Assembly (NCBI GenBank): GCA_937967375.1
Contig: CALCJF010000103.1
Span: 62,001-126,000, forward strand
DNA: 64,000 nt
Origin: an uncultured Leucobacter sp.
GTDB taxonomy: Bacteria; Actinomycetota; Actinomycetes; Actinomycetales; Microbacteriaceae
Reading direction: 5' to 3'
Shown here piece after piece: positions 32,939 to 41,308 of this stretch. The notes beneath the pieces were generated by a model. The model did not search any database, had not been told where the DNA came from, and worked only from the letters and a program-made list of their open reading frames with translations. Numbering within the stretch: position 1 is the first letter of the stretch; each line of letters begins with the position of its first letter. Made by a program: the position numbers and the translations under genes.

Positions 32939-33411
32939 ATGAACAACAAGGATCGGCTGCTGACCGAGGCGTCACTGCGACCCGAAGAGGTGCACGCCCG
33001 TGCGAGCGACCTGCTCACGCTGCAGCACAGAGCGTATGCGATCGAAGCCGAGCTTATTGGTGACAACCGCATCCCCCCGCTGCACGAGGACGAAGCAGGG
33101 CTGGTGGCTGCGGGGCTCAGCTGGTTGCTCGAGCTCAAGGGTTCGCGCATCATTGGGGCGCTCGGGTACCGGCACGTATCTGAGGGGTATGCCGTCGATA
33201 TCGATCGCTTGATCGTCGACCCTGGGCACCTTCGCAAAGGCATCGGAAGCCGACTCGTGCTGCGTGCGCTCGACATCTGCCCGCGCGCGCAGGTGTCGAC
33301 TGGTCGAGACAACGCCCCGCGCGCTGGCTTTACGAGCATCTCGGCTTCGTGCATGAGGGCGATGTCGAAGTGATTCCGCACCTCTGGGTGAGCAACTACA
33401 CACGCGGCTGA
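32939..33411 (+). pseudogene. GNAT acetyltransferase gene with a -1 frameshift
   Basis: Frame one from ATG 32939 gives a GNAT fold up to about residue 128 (VDIDRLIVDPGHLRKGIGSRLVLRAL is the acetyl-CoA-binding motif A), then runs into FTSISASCMRAMSK and stops at 33373. From about 33322 the next frame reads ARWLYEHLGFVHEGDVEVI and PHLWVSNYTRG, a perfect GNAT ending that stops at 33411. One base is missing in the CCGCGCGCTGG tract near 33320. A full-length protein would have about 157 residues. It could be a true loss, a slippage event or a sequencing error in the GC tract. Confidence 0.82.
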
Positions 33412-33452
33412 GCCCCTTTTCTTCACTCAAGGCACCTGGCAGAGTGGGTTAC

Positions 33453-33773
33453 ATGTCGACGAACACGATTCAGCTCACCGGCCAACTCGCCCGCGCAGCA
33501 CGTGCGCTCGTGGGTATTTCTTCAACGCACACGGCAGCCGAAGCCGGCTTCTCGCGCAAACGGTTGCGCAATTTCGAGAAAGGGCAGGGCAGTCTCGACT
33601 CCGAACAGCTTGCGGCGCTTCGTCTGGCACTCGAGAGTCACGGGGCCGTGTTCATCGCAGACGGCGAAGACGGTCGCGGCCATGGCGTACGACTCAAGTT
33701 CTCCGCGGCGAAGGTCGAGAAGATCGAGAGCTGGGAAGGCGAGGGCGGGCTCGCGGCCGACGATGACGTGTGA
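33453..33773 (+). CDS. XRE-like helix-turn-helix protein
   Basis: 106 residues from ATG 33453 (GTG 33444 is in frame). LTGQLARAARALVGISSTHTAAEAGFSRKRLRNFEKGQGSLDSEQLAALRLALESHGAVFI reads as a Cro/CI-like HTH in which the first helix and turn are recognisable but divergent. The C-terminal 40 residues are charged. A small DNA-binding protein or toxin-antitoxin-type regulator is possible; no partner gene is present. Confidence 0.7.
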   Translation: MSTNTIQLTGQLARAARALVGISSTHTAAEAGFSRKRLRNFEKGQGSLDSEQLAALRLALESHGAVFIADGEDGRGHGVRLKFSAAKVEKIESWEGEGGLAADDDV

Positions 33774-33939
33774 GCGCCCTACCCAGGCAGCATGACGATA
33801 ACGCAAGGCGTGCTTCTCGTCCCGGTGATCCGGCCGTTCTAGAACGAGCCCTCAGACATCGCCAACGCGCCGCCGCCCCCGTCAAGTGGGTGGCAGCGGC
33901 GCGGGGCGATCCTCGTCGTACATGACTTGAGAACTGGGC

Positions 33940-34122
33940 TTAGTCGAAGATGTCGCGAGCCGTATCTTTCGCCTTCTCTGCTGCGCTCTTCAAATCACCT
34001 TTGGCCTGATCCATCTTGCCTTCGGCCTCAAGCTTCTCGTTGTCAGTGACGTGGCCGACGGCTTCCTTGGCCTTGCCCTTCAGCTTGTCCATGCCTGCTT
34101 CCATCTTTTCCGATGCGCCCAT
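33940..34122 (-). CDS. CsbD family stress protein
   Basis: 60 residues, highly charged and helical: KMEAGMDKLKGKAKEAVGHVTDNEKLEAEGKMDQAKGDLKSAAEKAKD-type repeat. This is the CsbD/YjbJ family of small general-stress proteins. Preceded by AAGGGAG. Function unknown beyond stress induction in Bacillus. The gap 33774-33939 holds only a GC-rich hairpin. Confidence 0.93.
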   Translation of the reverse strand: MGASEKMEAGMDKLKGKAKEAVGHVTDNEKLEAEGKMDQAKGDLKSAAEKAKDTARDIFD

Positions 34123-34240
34123 GATGCGCTCCCTTCTTGACGATGTGATTCCAGGCTGACACGCGGCATCCGGTCAGGTAAGGGGGTTGCGCAAGACCGC
34201 CACAAGACGATAGGTCGCCGTCGCAAAGTTGCCAGAGGCT

Positions 34241-34261
34241 GCAGGCCACGGTTGGGCCTGC
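34241..34261 (-). terminator. Hairpin after the FAD monooxygenase operon
   Basis: GCAGGCC (34241-34247) pairs with GGCCTGC (34255-34261) across a 7-nt loop, 12 nt past the stop of the reductase-like gene on the minus strand. No strong T-run. Confidence 0.45.
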
Positions 34262-34272
34262 TGAGAGACCGC

Positions 34273-34893
34273 CTACTGCAGCAGGGTGAACCCTGACTCG
34301 TAGCTGGTCTTGCCGAGCGAGGCCATGATGATCTGCAAGAAGCCCATCGCCTCGAGCTCGCGCGCGCGGGTCAGCATGCCCGCGTCAACCGCGCGCATGC
34401 CTGCCGCTTCGATCAGCGCAGCGACCTGCTCTTTTGCGTCGGCGTAGTCGCCGGCGTAGAGCACGGTCGTGACCGTCGTGCCGTTCGTGCCCGCGACGAG
34501 CGTGTCGCCGAGATTTACGTTGAACGCCTTCACGACCGCCGATCCCTTGGGAAGCATCTTCGCGAGCTCGGCCGCGGTCGACGAATCTGCAGGCGACCTC
34601 AGCTCGTCGTAGGTCGAGAAGTCGATGGGGTTGCTGATGTCGATGACGACCTTCTTGCTGAGCTGATCCCGGTAGTGCTCGAGAATGCCCGCGTAAGCCG
34701 AGTACGGCACCGCGAGCACGACGAGATCACCGGCGAGCGCGTCGCCCATGACCCCGTAGTCGAAACCGTCGCGGGCCGCCGACGGACTCTGTGCGCTGCG
34801 CTTGATGATCTGCACCCTCGCCCCGGCTCGCGTCGCGACCTCGGCGATCGCCGCGCCCATCTTGCCACTACCAATAATGCTGACCGATGTCAT
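34273..34893 (-). CDS. NADP-binding reductase, F420-dependent NADP reductase-like
   Basis: 206 residues. VSIIGSGKMGAAIAEVATRAG is the dinucleotide-binding motif. LVVLAVPYSAYAGILEHY, VVIDISNPIDFS and VVKAFNVNLGDTL follow the pattern of the F420:NADP oxidoreductase/IlvC-like 'NADPH-dependent F420 reductase' family. Its ATG overlaps the stop of the FAD monooxygenase (ATGA), so the two work together. It may regenerate a cofactor or reduce a product of the monooxygenase. Confidence 0.82.
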   Translation of the reverse strand: MTSVSIIGSGKMGAAIAEVATRAGARVQIIKRSAQSPSAARDGFDYGVMGDALAGDLVVLAVPYSAYAGILEHYRDQLSKKVVIDISNPIDFSTYDELRSPADSSTAAELAKMLPKGSAVVKAFNVNLGDTLVAGTNGTTVTTVLYAGDYADAKEQVAALIEAAGMRAVDAGMLTRARELEAMGFLQIIMASLGKTSYESGFTLLQ

Positions 34894-36110
34894 GCGAGTT
34901 CCGTCCTTTCAAAACGTGCGAGTGCCTTCTCGGCGACCTTCTTCGCGTCATAGTCGAACACCGCGCCTCGCCGAAAGTCGCGACCGACTCGAATGTCGGC
35001 GTCGCGCTTCTCGAGATTCACGAACTGGTACTGCGCGTCGAACATGGCACCGGCGCGGCGCGAGCCGTTCTGCAGAATGGCCGTGCGCTGCATGCGAACC
35101 GCGGTGTAGCGCCTGAACGCCTCGGGAATGTCTTCGATGCCGTCGGCCGCATTCAGGAAGGTCGCGAGCGCCATGCTGTCTTCGATCGCCTGGTTCACGC
35201 CCTGGCCCTGGTGAGGCAGCATGGTGTGGGCTGCGTCACCGAGCAGCGTGATCGGGCCGCGCGACCAGTTGGCGAGGGGCTCGTGATCGAACAGGCCCCA
35301 CCAGAAGGTCTTCTCGATGGCCGCGATGAACTGCTGCAGCTTCGGATCCCAGCCGTCACCCGCAAACTCGGCAGCGAGCTCGCTAACCTCTGCGGGGCCC
35401 GACCACGGCCCGTTCAGCGGCCGGTCGCTCGGAATGCCTGCGACAAAGTTGAACAGCTTGCGCTGCTGCAGCGGGTAGCACATGAAGTGGCGGTAGTTGC
35501 CCATCCAGACCTGGCTGATCATCTTCCAGTCTGCCGGCAGGCGCGACGCGTCAACGACCCCGCGGTAGACCATGTAGCCCGAATAGACGGGCTCGGGGTG
35601 CTGGCCGATCGCCTGGCGCACCACCGAGTGAATGCCGTCGGCGCCGATGACCGCGTCAAAGACCTCTTCGACGCCGTTCTCGAACTCGACGCGAACTCCC
35701 TCGCCCTGCTGCTGCACCGCCTTCAGCCGGTGGCCGAGGCGCACCGCGGCTGGGTCAACCTCGCTGGCCAGCGCGTTGATGAGATCTGGCCGGTACATGC
35801 CGATGTTCTGGTACTGCTTCGCCGTGTCTTCCCAGGCCGCGTCGGTCACCATGTTGCCCATGGCGTCGAGGTAGACGCCATGACCGTCGGGTACTGCACC
35901 TGCGTTTCTGATCTTGTCGAGCACGCCGAGGGTGTCGAGCACGCGGGCGGCGTTCGGAGCGACCGTGACGCCGGCACCCACCTCGCCCAGCTTGCTGGCC
36001 TGCTCGAACACGGTGGCCTGCACGCCGGCGATCTTCTCGAGCGCGATCGCGGCGGTCATGCCGCCCATGCCACCACCGATGACGGCGATTCTCGCGGTCT
36101 GATTTACCAT
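34890..36110 (-). CDS. FAD-dependent monooxygenase, salicylate hydroxylase-like
   Basis: 406 residues. Class A flavoprotein hydroxylase motifs: IAVIGGGMGGMTAAIALE (FAD), VIGADGIHSVVR (DG motif) and LLGDAAHTMLPHQGQGVNQAIEDSMAL (GD motif). Family members hydroxylate aromatic rings such as salicylate and hydroxybenzoates using NAD(P)H and oxygen. The aromatic substrate here is not readable from sequence. It forms an overlapping pair with the NADP-binding reductase and is divergent from a LysR gene, the standard layout for inducible aromatic hydroxylation. Confidence 0.9.
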   Translation of the reverse strand: MVNQTARIAVIGGGMGGMTAAIALEKIAGVQATVFEQASKLGEVGAGVTVAPNAARVLDTLGVLDKIRNAGAVPDGHGVYLDAMGNMVTDAAWEDTAKQYQNIGMYRPDLINALASEVDPAAVRLGHRLKAVQQQGEGVRVEFENGVEEVFDAVIGADGIHSVVRQAIGQHPEPVYSGYMVYRGVVDASRLPADWKMISQVWMGNYRHFMCYPLQQRKLFNFVAGIPSDRPLNGPWSGPAEVSELAAEFAGDGWDPKLQQFIAAIEKTFWWGLFDHEPLANWSRGPITLLGDAAHTMLPHQGQGVNQAIEDSMALATFLNAADGIEDIPEAFRRYTAVRMQRTAILQNGSRRAGAMFDAQYQFVNLEKRDADIRVGRDFRRGAVFDYDAKKVAEKALARFERTELA

Positions 36111-36199
36111 TGCTTCTCCTTGTTTGAAGCGAGGAACACTTGTGATTGCTCCCAGTATCGCCGCCCCTAACTCTGCGTGTAAATCACAGTAATATGAGG

Positions 36200-36212
36200 A
36201 ACAAGTTTTGTT
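36200..36212. promoter_or_regulatory. Inverted repeat in the LysR/monooxygenase gap
   Basis: AACAA-GTT-TTGTT (36200-36212) lies in an AT-rich 133-bp gap between the divergent starts at 36110 and 36244. Size and place suit a LysR recognition site. Confidence 0.4.
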
Positions 36213-36243
36213 TTTCTAAAGAAGAGGATCGGGGCACAAGCTT

Positions 36244-37176
36244 ATGGCCGATGTGAGTCTGCGCCAGCTCGAGCTCTTCGCGACCCTGCCGAACTTCACC
36301 ACACTCAGCGCCGCTGCAGCTCATCTGCACATCTCGGAATCGGCGTTATCGCAGGCGATCACCGGGCTCGAGCGGGTGGTCGGCGAGCAGCTGTGCGTGC
36401 GGCGCAAGGCGCGCGGGCTCACCCTCACGCCGACCGGCCTGGAGTTCGCCAGGCAGGCTCACCAGATCGTCGCAGCCACCCAGGAGCTAGTGCTGAGCGC
36501 AGGCGGTGAGCGGGAGCTGCGGGGGCCCGTGCGGCTCGGGTGTTACTCGACGTTCGCGACGAATGTCGTTCCCGAGTTGCTCGAGGAGTTTCCGAAACGA
36601 CACCCGGGGGTGCACATCGAGATCACGGTGGGCACCAACGAAGAGTTGCTTTTCGCGCTCGAGACGGGTCGCCTCGATGTCGCCCTGGTCTACGATGTGT
36701 CATTGCCAGTCGGGTATCACCGCCGCAGAATCTATGCGACCGAGCTCGAGGTGCACCTGCATCCGGAGCACCCGCTCGCGAACGCTCGCTCGGTCGACCT
36801 GCCCGAACTCGTCGGCGAACCCTACATTCAGTTTCATGCGACCCCGGGCACCGTGAACGTGATCGATGCCTTCGCTGCGCGCGGCCTTGAGCCAAACATC
36901 AGCGTGAGCGTCCCTGAGATCGGACTCGTCGAGGCGCTTGTGGGGCGCGGCCTCGGCTACGGCCTGCTCATGTCGAGACCGGGCGCACTCCCGACGAGCC
37001 TCGAGGGCCTTCCAGTGGTCACCCGCCCGCTCGACCCACCAGTCACGCGCTCGCACGTCGTGGGCATTTGGCCAGACGACATGAACCTCACCCCACGGGC
37101 CTCGGCCTTGCTCGACTTCGCAGAAGAGAAGTTCAGTGGGTTCGGGAGGGCGACGTCGTCGAAGTCTGACCGGTAG
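36244..37176 (+). CDS. LysR-family transcriptional regulator
   Basis: 310 residues. HTH: SLRQLELFATLPNFTTLSAAAAHLHISESALSQAI, then CVRRKARGLTLTPTG; effector domain about 90-295 with LGCYSTFATNVVPELLEEFP and GRGLGYGLLMSRPG. It is paralogous to the LysR protein next to the P450 fusion. Divergent from the FAD monooxygenase operon, its likely target. Confidence 0.9.
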   Translation: MADVSLRQLELFATLPNFTTLSAAAAHLHISESALSQAITGLERVVGEQLCVRRKARGLTLTPTGLEFARQAHQIVAATQELVLSAGGERELRGPVRLGCYSTFATNVVPELLEEFPKRHPGVHIEITVGTNEELLFALETGRLDVALVYDVSLPVGYHRRRIYATELEVHLHPEHPLANARSVDLPELVGEPYIQFHATPGTVNVIDAFAARGLEPNISVSVPEIGLVEALVGRGLGYGLLMSRPGALPTSLEGLPVVTRPLDPPVTRSHVVGIWPDDMNLTPRASALLDFAEEKFSGFGRATSSKSDR

Positions 37177-37192
37177 GCGCCTGGCGCAAACT

Positions 37193-37975
37193 TTACTTCT
37201 CTCGCTGCGCTTTCAGGCGACGCACCAGCATCTGAACGAGCACAAAGGCAAGGTAGAGTGAGAACGCAACATTGCCCCAGAACGGATCGATCCAGGCAGC
37301 GAACATCGCACCAAACGGCACACAGGCGCATGCTGCGAGACCCACGATTGCCGCCGCACGCAGGTCGACGTTGGCCCGCTTGAAGTTGCCGATCGTCGCT
37401 GAAATGGAGCCGGGAATCATCATGAGCAGCGAGGTGCCCTTCGCGATCAGGTCGCTTGACCCGAAGAAGAACATCAGCGCCGGCACAACGACGACACCGC
37501 CGCCAACTCCGAGAATGCCAGAGAGAATACCGGTGATAAACCCCGTGAGCACCAGCAGCACAACCGAGAGCACGGTGATCTCAATGCGATCGCCTCGCTG
37601 CGGCACCACGAACCACAAGCTCACGATCACAACCGCAAGAAACGCCATGAATCCCCACTGGATGGCCCCGACGGGCAGTTTCGCGAGCAGGTGGCTGCCC
37701 AGCTGCGCGCCAGCAACGATACCGACGGCGAGCGCGAGCGCCGCGATCCAGTCGACCTGCCCCTGCAACGCATAGGTTGTGGCGCCGACAACCGCTGTCG
37801 GCAATATCGCAGCAACCGAGGTGCCTGCAGAAATCTTCTGAGGCATTGACAACCAAAGCGCGAGCGCGGGCACAATAATCGTGCCGCCCCCGATGCCAAA
37901 GAGGCCCGAGAGCAGACCCGCTGCAATGCCCACGAGTGCGAGCGAAATCACGCCCGGCCGTGCCGATGAATTCAT
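37193..37975 (-). CDS. TauE/SafE family membrane transporter
   Basis: 260 residues, about eight hydrophobic helices in two halves. Each half carries the family's Gly-rich stretch: GLLSGLFGIGGGTIIVPAL near residue 20 and GILSGILGVGGGVVVVPAL near residue 155. Members export sulfite, sulfonates or organic anions, but most are uncharacterised. It ends 16 nt from the convergent LysR gene and lies just after the 14-gene catabolic operon, with a 48-nt gap. Confidence 0.9.
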   Translation of the reverse strand: MNSSARPGVISLALVGIAAGLLSGLFGIGGGTIIVPALALWLSMPQKISAGTSVAAILPTAVVGATTYALQGQVDWIAALALAVGIVAGAQLGSHLLAKLPVGAIQWGFMAFLAVVIVSLWFVVPQRGDRIEITVLSVVLLVLTGFITGILSGILGVGGGVVVVPALMFFFGSSDLIAKGTSLLMMIPGSISATIGNFKRANVDLRAAAIVGLAACACVPFGAMFAAWIDPFWGNVAFSLYLAFVLVQMLVRRLKAQREK

Positions 37976-38023
37976 GAGTAGTTCGTGCTTTCTCTTGCGA
38001 ATAGATGATTGGTGAGCGAATCG

Positions 38024-39568
38024 TTATGCGAACACAACTTCGGCCGAGCCGTCTGAGCGCGGGTCGCTCGCGGCGAAGACCTCGCCGTTCTCATGAAGCT
38101 CTATGAGGTTGGCGTGCCCAACCACATCGCTCAGCGCATCAATGCGCTTAATGTGCATGCCAGCCTCAGCCAGTCTTTCAAGCAATGCGTCATCGACTCC
38201 AGCCTCGGCAGTCACGGTGTGCGGCATGTCGCTTGGGGTCTGCTTGCCAACCAACCAGCGCGGCGCCTGCACGGCAGCGAGCGGGTCGCTACCCTCAAGA
38301 GCGGCGGCCAGCAGTTGTGCGTGAATCTGAGGCTGCCCCTGGCCCCCCATGGTTGCCGAGACCCAGCGCAGGCGATCGGCGTCGTGAATCAGCACCGGCA
38401 TGAGTGTGTGGCTCGGGCGCTTTGCTGGTGCGAAGCAGTTTGCGGCGCGCCGGTCAAGCGAGAACGATGTTCCGCGATTTTGAAAGAGGATCCCCGTGCG
38501 AGGATCGAGCACGGCCGAGCCGAACTGAAAGTAGACCGACTGGATAAGGGAGACTGCATAGCCATCTGCGCTCGAAACCGCGATGCCTATCGTGTCACCC
38601 ATGGGACGGCCCCGGTACTGCGCGTCTACCCGCTCGGGCACCGCTACGTCGAGCAGCTCTTGGCCGCTCATGCAACCGAACTTCGGGTCGCCGAGGTATT
38701 GATCGCGAACGGCATTGATGTCGCGGAAGGCGAGAGCGAGTTCGAAACGGTCGATGCGCTGCTGCCCGTCGGCGTCTAGGCTGCCAGCCTGCCTCACCGC
38801 TCGCGGCAGCGCGAACCCCTGCGTGTTCGGGCCGCTGCTGCTGATGCGGTAGCGGCCGACGTTGAGGGTGAGCGCCTCACCGATGACCGGTCGGTAGTCG
38901 GCGAGATCTTGCTCAGTGAGCAGCGAGCCCATGCTCTGCAGCGTGCCAAGCCAGGAGCTGCCAACCTCTCCGGTATAGAACTCGTCTGGCCCGTTCTCGG
39001 CGATCTGCGTGAGGGTTCGAGCAAGCGCCTCCTGCTGAAACAGCTCGCCCTCGTCGAGCGGGCGACCGTCGTCAAAGAAGACCTCGCGACAGCCTGGGTC
39101 GACAAGCATCTCGCTCTCGAGCGCACGTATGCCCTTCGCCACCGAGCTCGGCAGCGGCACCCCCTCGCGCGCGAGCCGCGCTGCCGGCTGCACCAGTTCG
39201 GCCCAGCTCTTCGTGCCACCAAGCTCGAGGAGCGCCTGCAACCCGCGCACCGCTCCGGGCACATTGATCGTGTCGACGCCATACATAGGCAGCGCGTCGC
39301 CGTGCCGCTCGCGCATCTGCTCGAGCGTTGCATGAATCGGCGCGCCGCCTGTGGCGTTAATCTCGATCACTCCACCGTCGGGAGTGGTCACGAGTGCGAC
39401 CAGATCACTGCCCAGCGCCACATTGTTTGGGTAGGTCACGCAGAGTGCAAGAGCTGCCGCGATTGCCGCATCGATTGCGTTGCCGCCAGCACGCAGCACT
39501 GCGCTTCCCACCTCGGTGGCGCTGGAGTGCGGGGTCGCGATTGCTCCGATAGGGGTCGTTGACGTCAT
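38024..39568 (-). CDS. Gamma-glutamyltransferase family protein
   Basis: 514 residues. The N-terminal half carries ATPHSSATEVGSAVLRAGGNAIDAAIAAALAL, the large-subunit opening, and VPGAVRGLQALLELGG. The predicted autocleavage site is GDTIGIAVSSADGYAVSLIQSVY, with Thr as the N-terminal nucleophile, where typical GGT has a T-T/S-H motif. SATMGGQGQPQIHAQLLAA is present near the end. No signal peptide is seen, unlike secreted GGTs, so it should act in the cytosol. Last gene of the operon; its start overlaps the PucR gene's stop by 4 nt. The substrate is likely the operon's compound rather than glutathione (inference). Confidence 0.88.
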   Translation of the reverse strand: MTSTTPIGAIATPHSSATEVGSAVLRAGGNAIDAAIAAALALCVTYPNNVALGSDLVALVTTPDGGVIEINATGGAPIHATLEQMRERHGDALPMYGVDTINVPGAVRGLQALLELGGTKSWAELVQPAARLAREGVPLPSSVAKGIRALESEMLVDPGCREVFFDDGRPLDEGELFQQEALARTLTQIAENGPDEFYTGEVGSSWLGTLQSMGSLLTEQDLADYRPVIGEALTLNVGRYRISSSGPNTQGFALPRAVRQAGSLDADGQQRIDRFELALAFRDINAVRDQYLGDPKFGCMSGQELLDVAVPERVDAQYRGRPMGDTIGIAVSSADGYAVSLIQSVYFQFGSAVLDPRTGILFQNRGTSFSLDRRAANCFAPAKRPSHTLMPVLIHDADRLRWVSATMGGQGQPQIHAQLLAAALEGSDPLAAVQAPRWLVGKQTPSDMPHTVTAEAGVDDALLERLAEAGMHIKRIDALSDVVGHANLIELHENGEVFAASDPRSDGSAEVVFA

Positions 39569-41301
39569 TGCTCTGTTCCCTGTTTCGTGTGGTTTGTTTT
39601 TGTTCTTGTGCGGTGACCGCCGGCGTTCGGTGCCCCACCGTCTTTGTCTTGCGTTGAGAGGTCGGCTATCAGAATGGCAACCTGCAGTTTGAGACAGACC
39701 GACTCGTCGTCAAGGCTGATGCCGAGCAGTCGCTCGGCCCGATCGAGCTGTTCATACAGCCACTGGCGCGAGACAAAGGATCGCTTCGCCGCGAGCGACT
39801 TATTGCGCCCCGCGAAGAGATATGAGCGCAACGCATCGATCAGCTGCGGGTCCTGCTGCCTGAGCACAGCGAGCGTTTCGTCGCTGAAGCGCAGCACGCG
39901 CTCGTCGGCAGCCATTGAGAGCAACAGGCCCTCAAGCCCGAGATCACTTCTCGTGACTGGCCGAGAGGTGATGCCCAACGCCCTTGCGATCTCGGCGGTT
40001 TCACGGGCCTCACGCAGAAGCCCACCGGGGTTCAGCGGGTCGTTGCTTGGCCGGGCAATGCCGAGCACAAGCTGCCCCTGACCCACGCGCATCACTTCTT
40101 CGAGCACCTCGAGCGCTTTCGGATCGCTCGCGAAGTCACCGACTGCCGCGAGCATGAGCATTCCGTCTGGGTGGGTTTGCGCGAGCAAGAAAGGAATCGA
40201 GAGCCGCACGCAGCGCCCGCGCATGGCTGCTCCCACCGCGTGCAACAGGTCTTGCTGGGCTCTCAGCGTAAGGGTGTCTGGGTCTGCGAGCACCGCAGCG
40301 AGCGCTACGACGCCTGCTGTCGGCAGCGAGAATCCGACCGCTTCGGCCAGCCCCTCTGCCTCCTCGGCAGCACGACCCCCGGCCATCATTCCCTCGAGAA
40401 TGCCGAGGTGGGTCTGGCTGCCGAGCGCCCCTCGGTCGCCTTCGACCAGACGCCCGAGCGCCACAGTCGAGGCTGCCCTCTCGATAAGCATGATCAGAGT
40501 TGGTTGCACGAGGCTCAGCGGGTCTTCGTGCAGGCCTCGGGGCAGGGTCGCGTCTGCGGCTCCCATAATAATGAGGCGGCCCCAGTCGTCGCCCTTGATT
40601 CCCACGGTGGTGGTGAGCCAGCCGGTGCGCGGGTCGTAGTCGGTGCGGCGCATGACCCGGTGGCGACGCGTGTGCTCTGCCCACTCGGTCGTGACGTCGC
40701 CTCGACTTCGCGGCCCCTCAGCGACGTCAAGCAATTCTTGGCGCAGGTCTTCGAGCACCACGGCGCGCCCCGAGAGTCGCGCGGTTTCGACGAGAATGTC
40801 TTTTACCGTGCTGCCCTGAATCACCAGGGTGCGCAGCGTCTCGTGAATCTGCACGGCCTGCTGCAGCTGCTCTACCTGCGCATCGACGAGCCTTGCGTGC
40901 ACGTCTTCCGTGATGTCGACAAAAGCAGCATGGCGCCTCAGCACGACAAGCGGAATGGAGTGCTCGTCAGCGGCCTCCATCATCGCGACGGGCAGGGTGC
41001 GATCAAAGTGCGGCCCCATGCCCACCACGACGGCAGCAATATCGACCTCGGCGAGCGCTGCGATATAGCGGCGCAGCCCCGCATCGTCGCCAGGCAAGGC
41101 GATGCCCGTGGTCAGAATCATCTCTTGGCCACGCAGGTGCCCTGCGATGTCGGCAAGCTCGCTCACGTGCACCCAGCGCACCGGGCGCCCGAGCCCTGCC
41201 GCCCCGCCGACTACTACCGGGTCTGCCGCCGCAAGCGAGCCGAACTGCAGCACCTGCGCGACGCTGGGTAGTTGCGCACGCTGAGTTCCGCTCGTCGTCA
41301 C
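39565..41301 (-). CDS. PucR-family transcriptional regulator
   Basis: 578 residues from GTG 41301. The N-terminal PucR domain (about 10-140) has VLQFGSLAAADPVVVGG, VRWVHVSELADIAGHLRGQEMILTTGIAL and HSIPLVVLRRHAAFVDI. The middle is a GGDEF-like degenerate domain. The C-terminal HTH_30 is SYLFAGRNKSLAAKRSFVSRQWLYEQLDRAERLLG. PucR-type activators control purine, GABA and other amine or amide catabolism. Being inside the operon it presumably senses the substrate or an intermediate and controls the promoter above 52173. Confidence 0.9.
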   Translation of the reverse strand: MTTSGTQRAQLPSVAQVLQFGSLAAADPVVVGGAAGLGRPVRWVHVSELADIAGHLRGQEMILTTGIALPGDDAGLRRYIAALAEVDIAAVVVGMGPHFDRTLPVAMMEAADEHSIPLVVLRRHAAFVDITEDVHARLVDAQVEQLQQAVQIHETLRTLVIQGSTVKDILVETARLSGRAVVLEDLRQELLDVAEGPRSRGDVTTEWAEHTRRHRVMRRTDYDPRTGWLTTTVGIKGDDWGRLIIMGAADATLPRGLHEDPLSLVQPTLIMLIERAASTVALGRLVEGDRGALGSQTHLGILEGMMAGGRAAEEAEGLAEAVGFSLPTAGVVALAAVLADPDTLTLRAQQDLLHAVGAAMRGRCVRLSIPFLLAQTHPDGMLMLAAVGDFASDPKALEVLEEVMRVGQGQLVLGIARPSNDPLNPGGLLREARETAEIARALGITSRPVTRSDLGLEGLLLSMAADERVLRFSDETLAVLRQQDPQLIDALRSYLFAGRNKSLAAKRSFVSRQWLYEQLDRAERLLGISLDDESVCLKLQVAILIADLSTQDKDGGAPNAGGHRTRTKTNHTKQGTEQ

Positions 41302-41308
41302 AGGCGAT

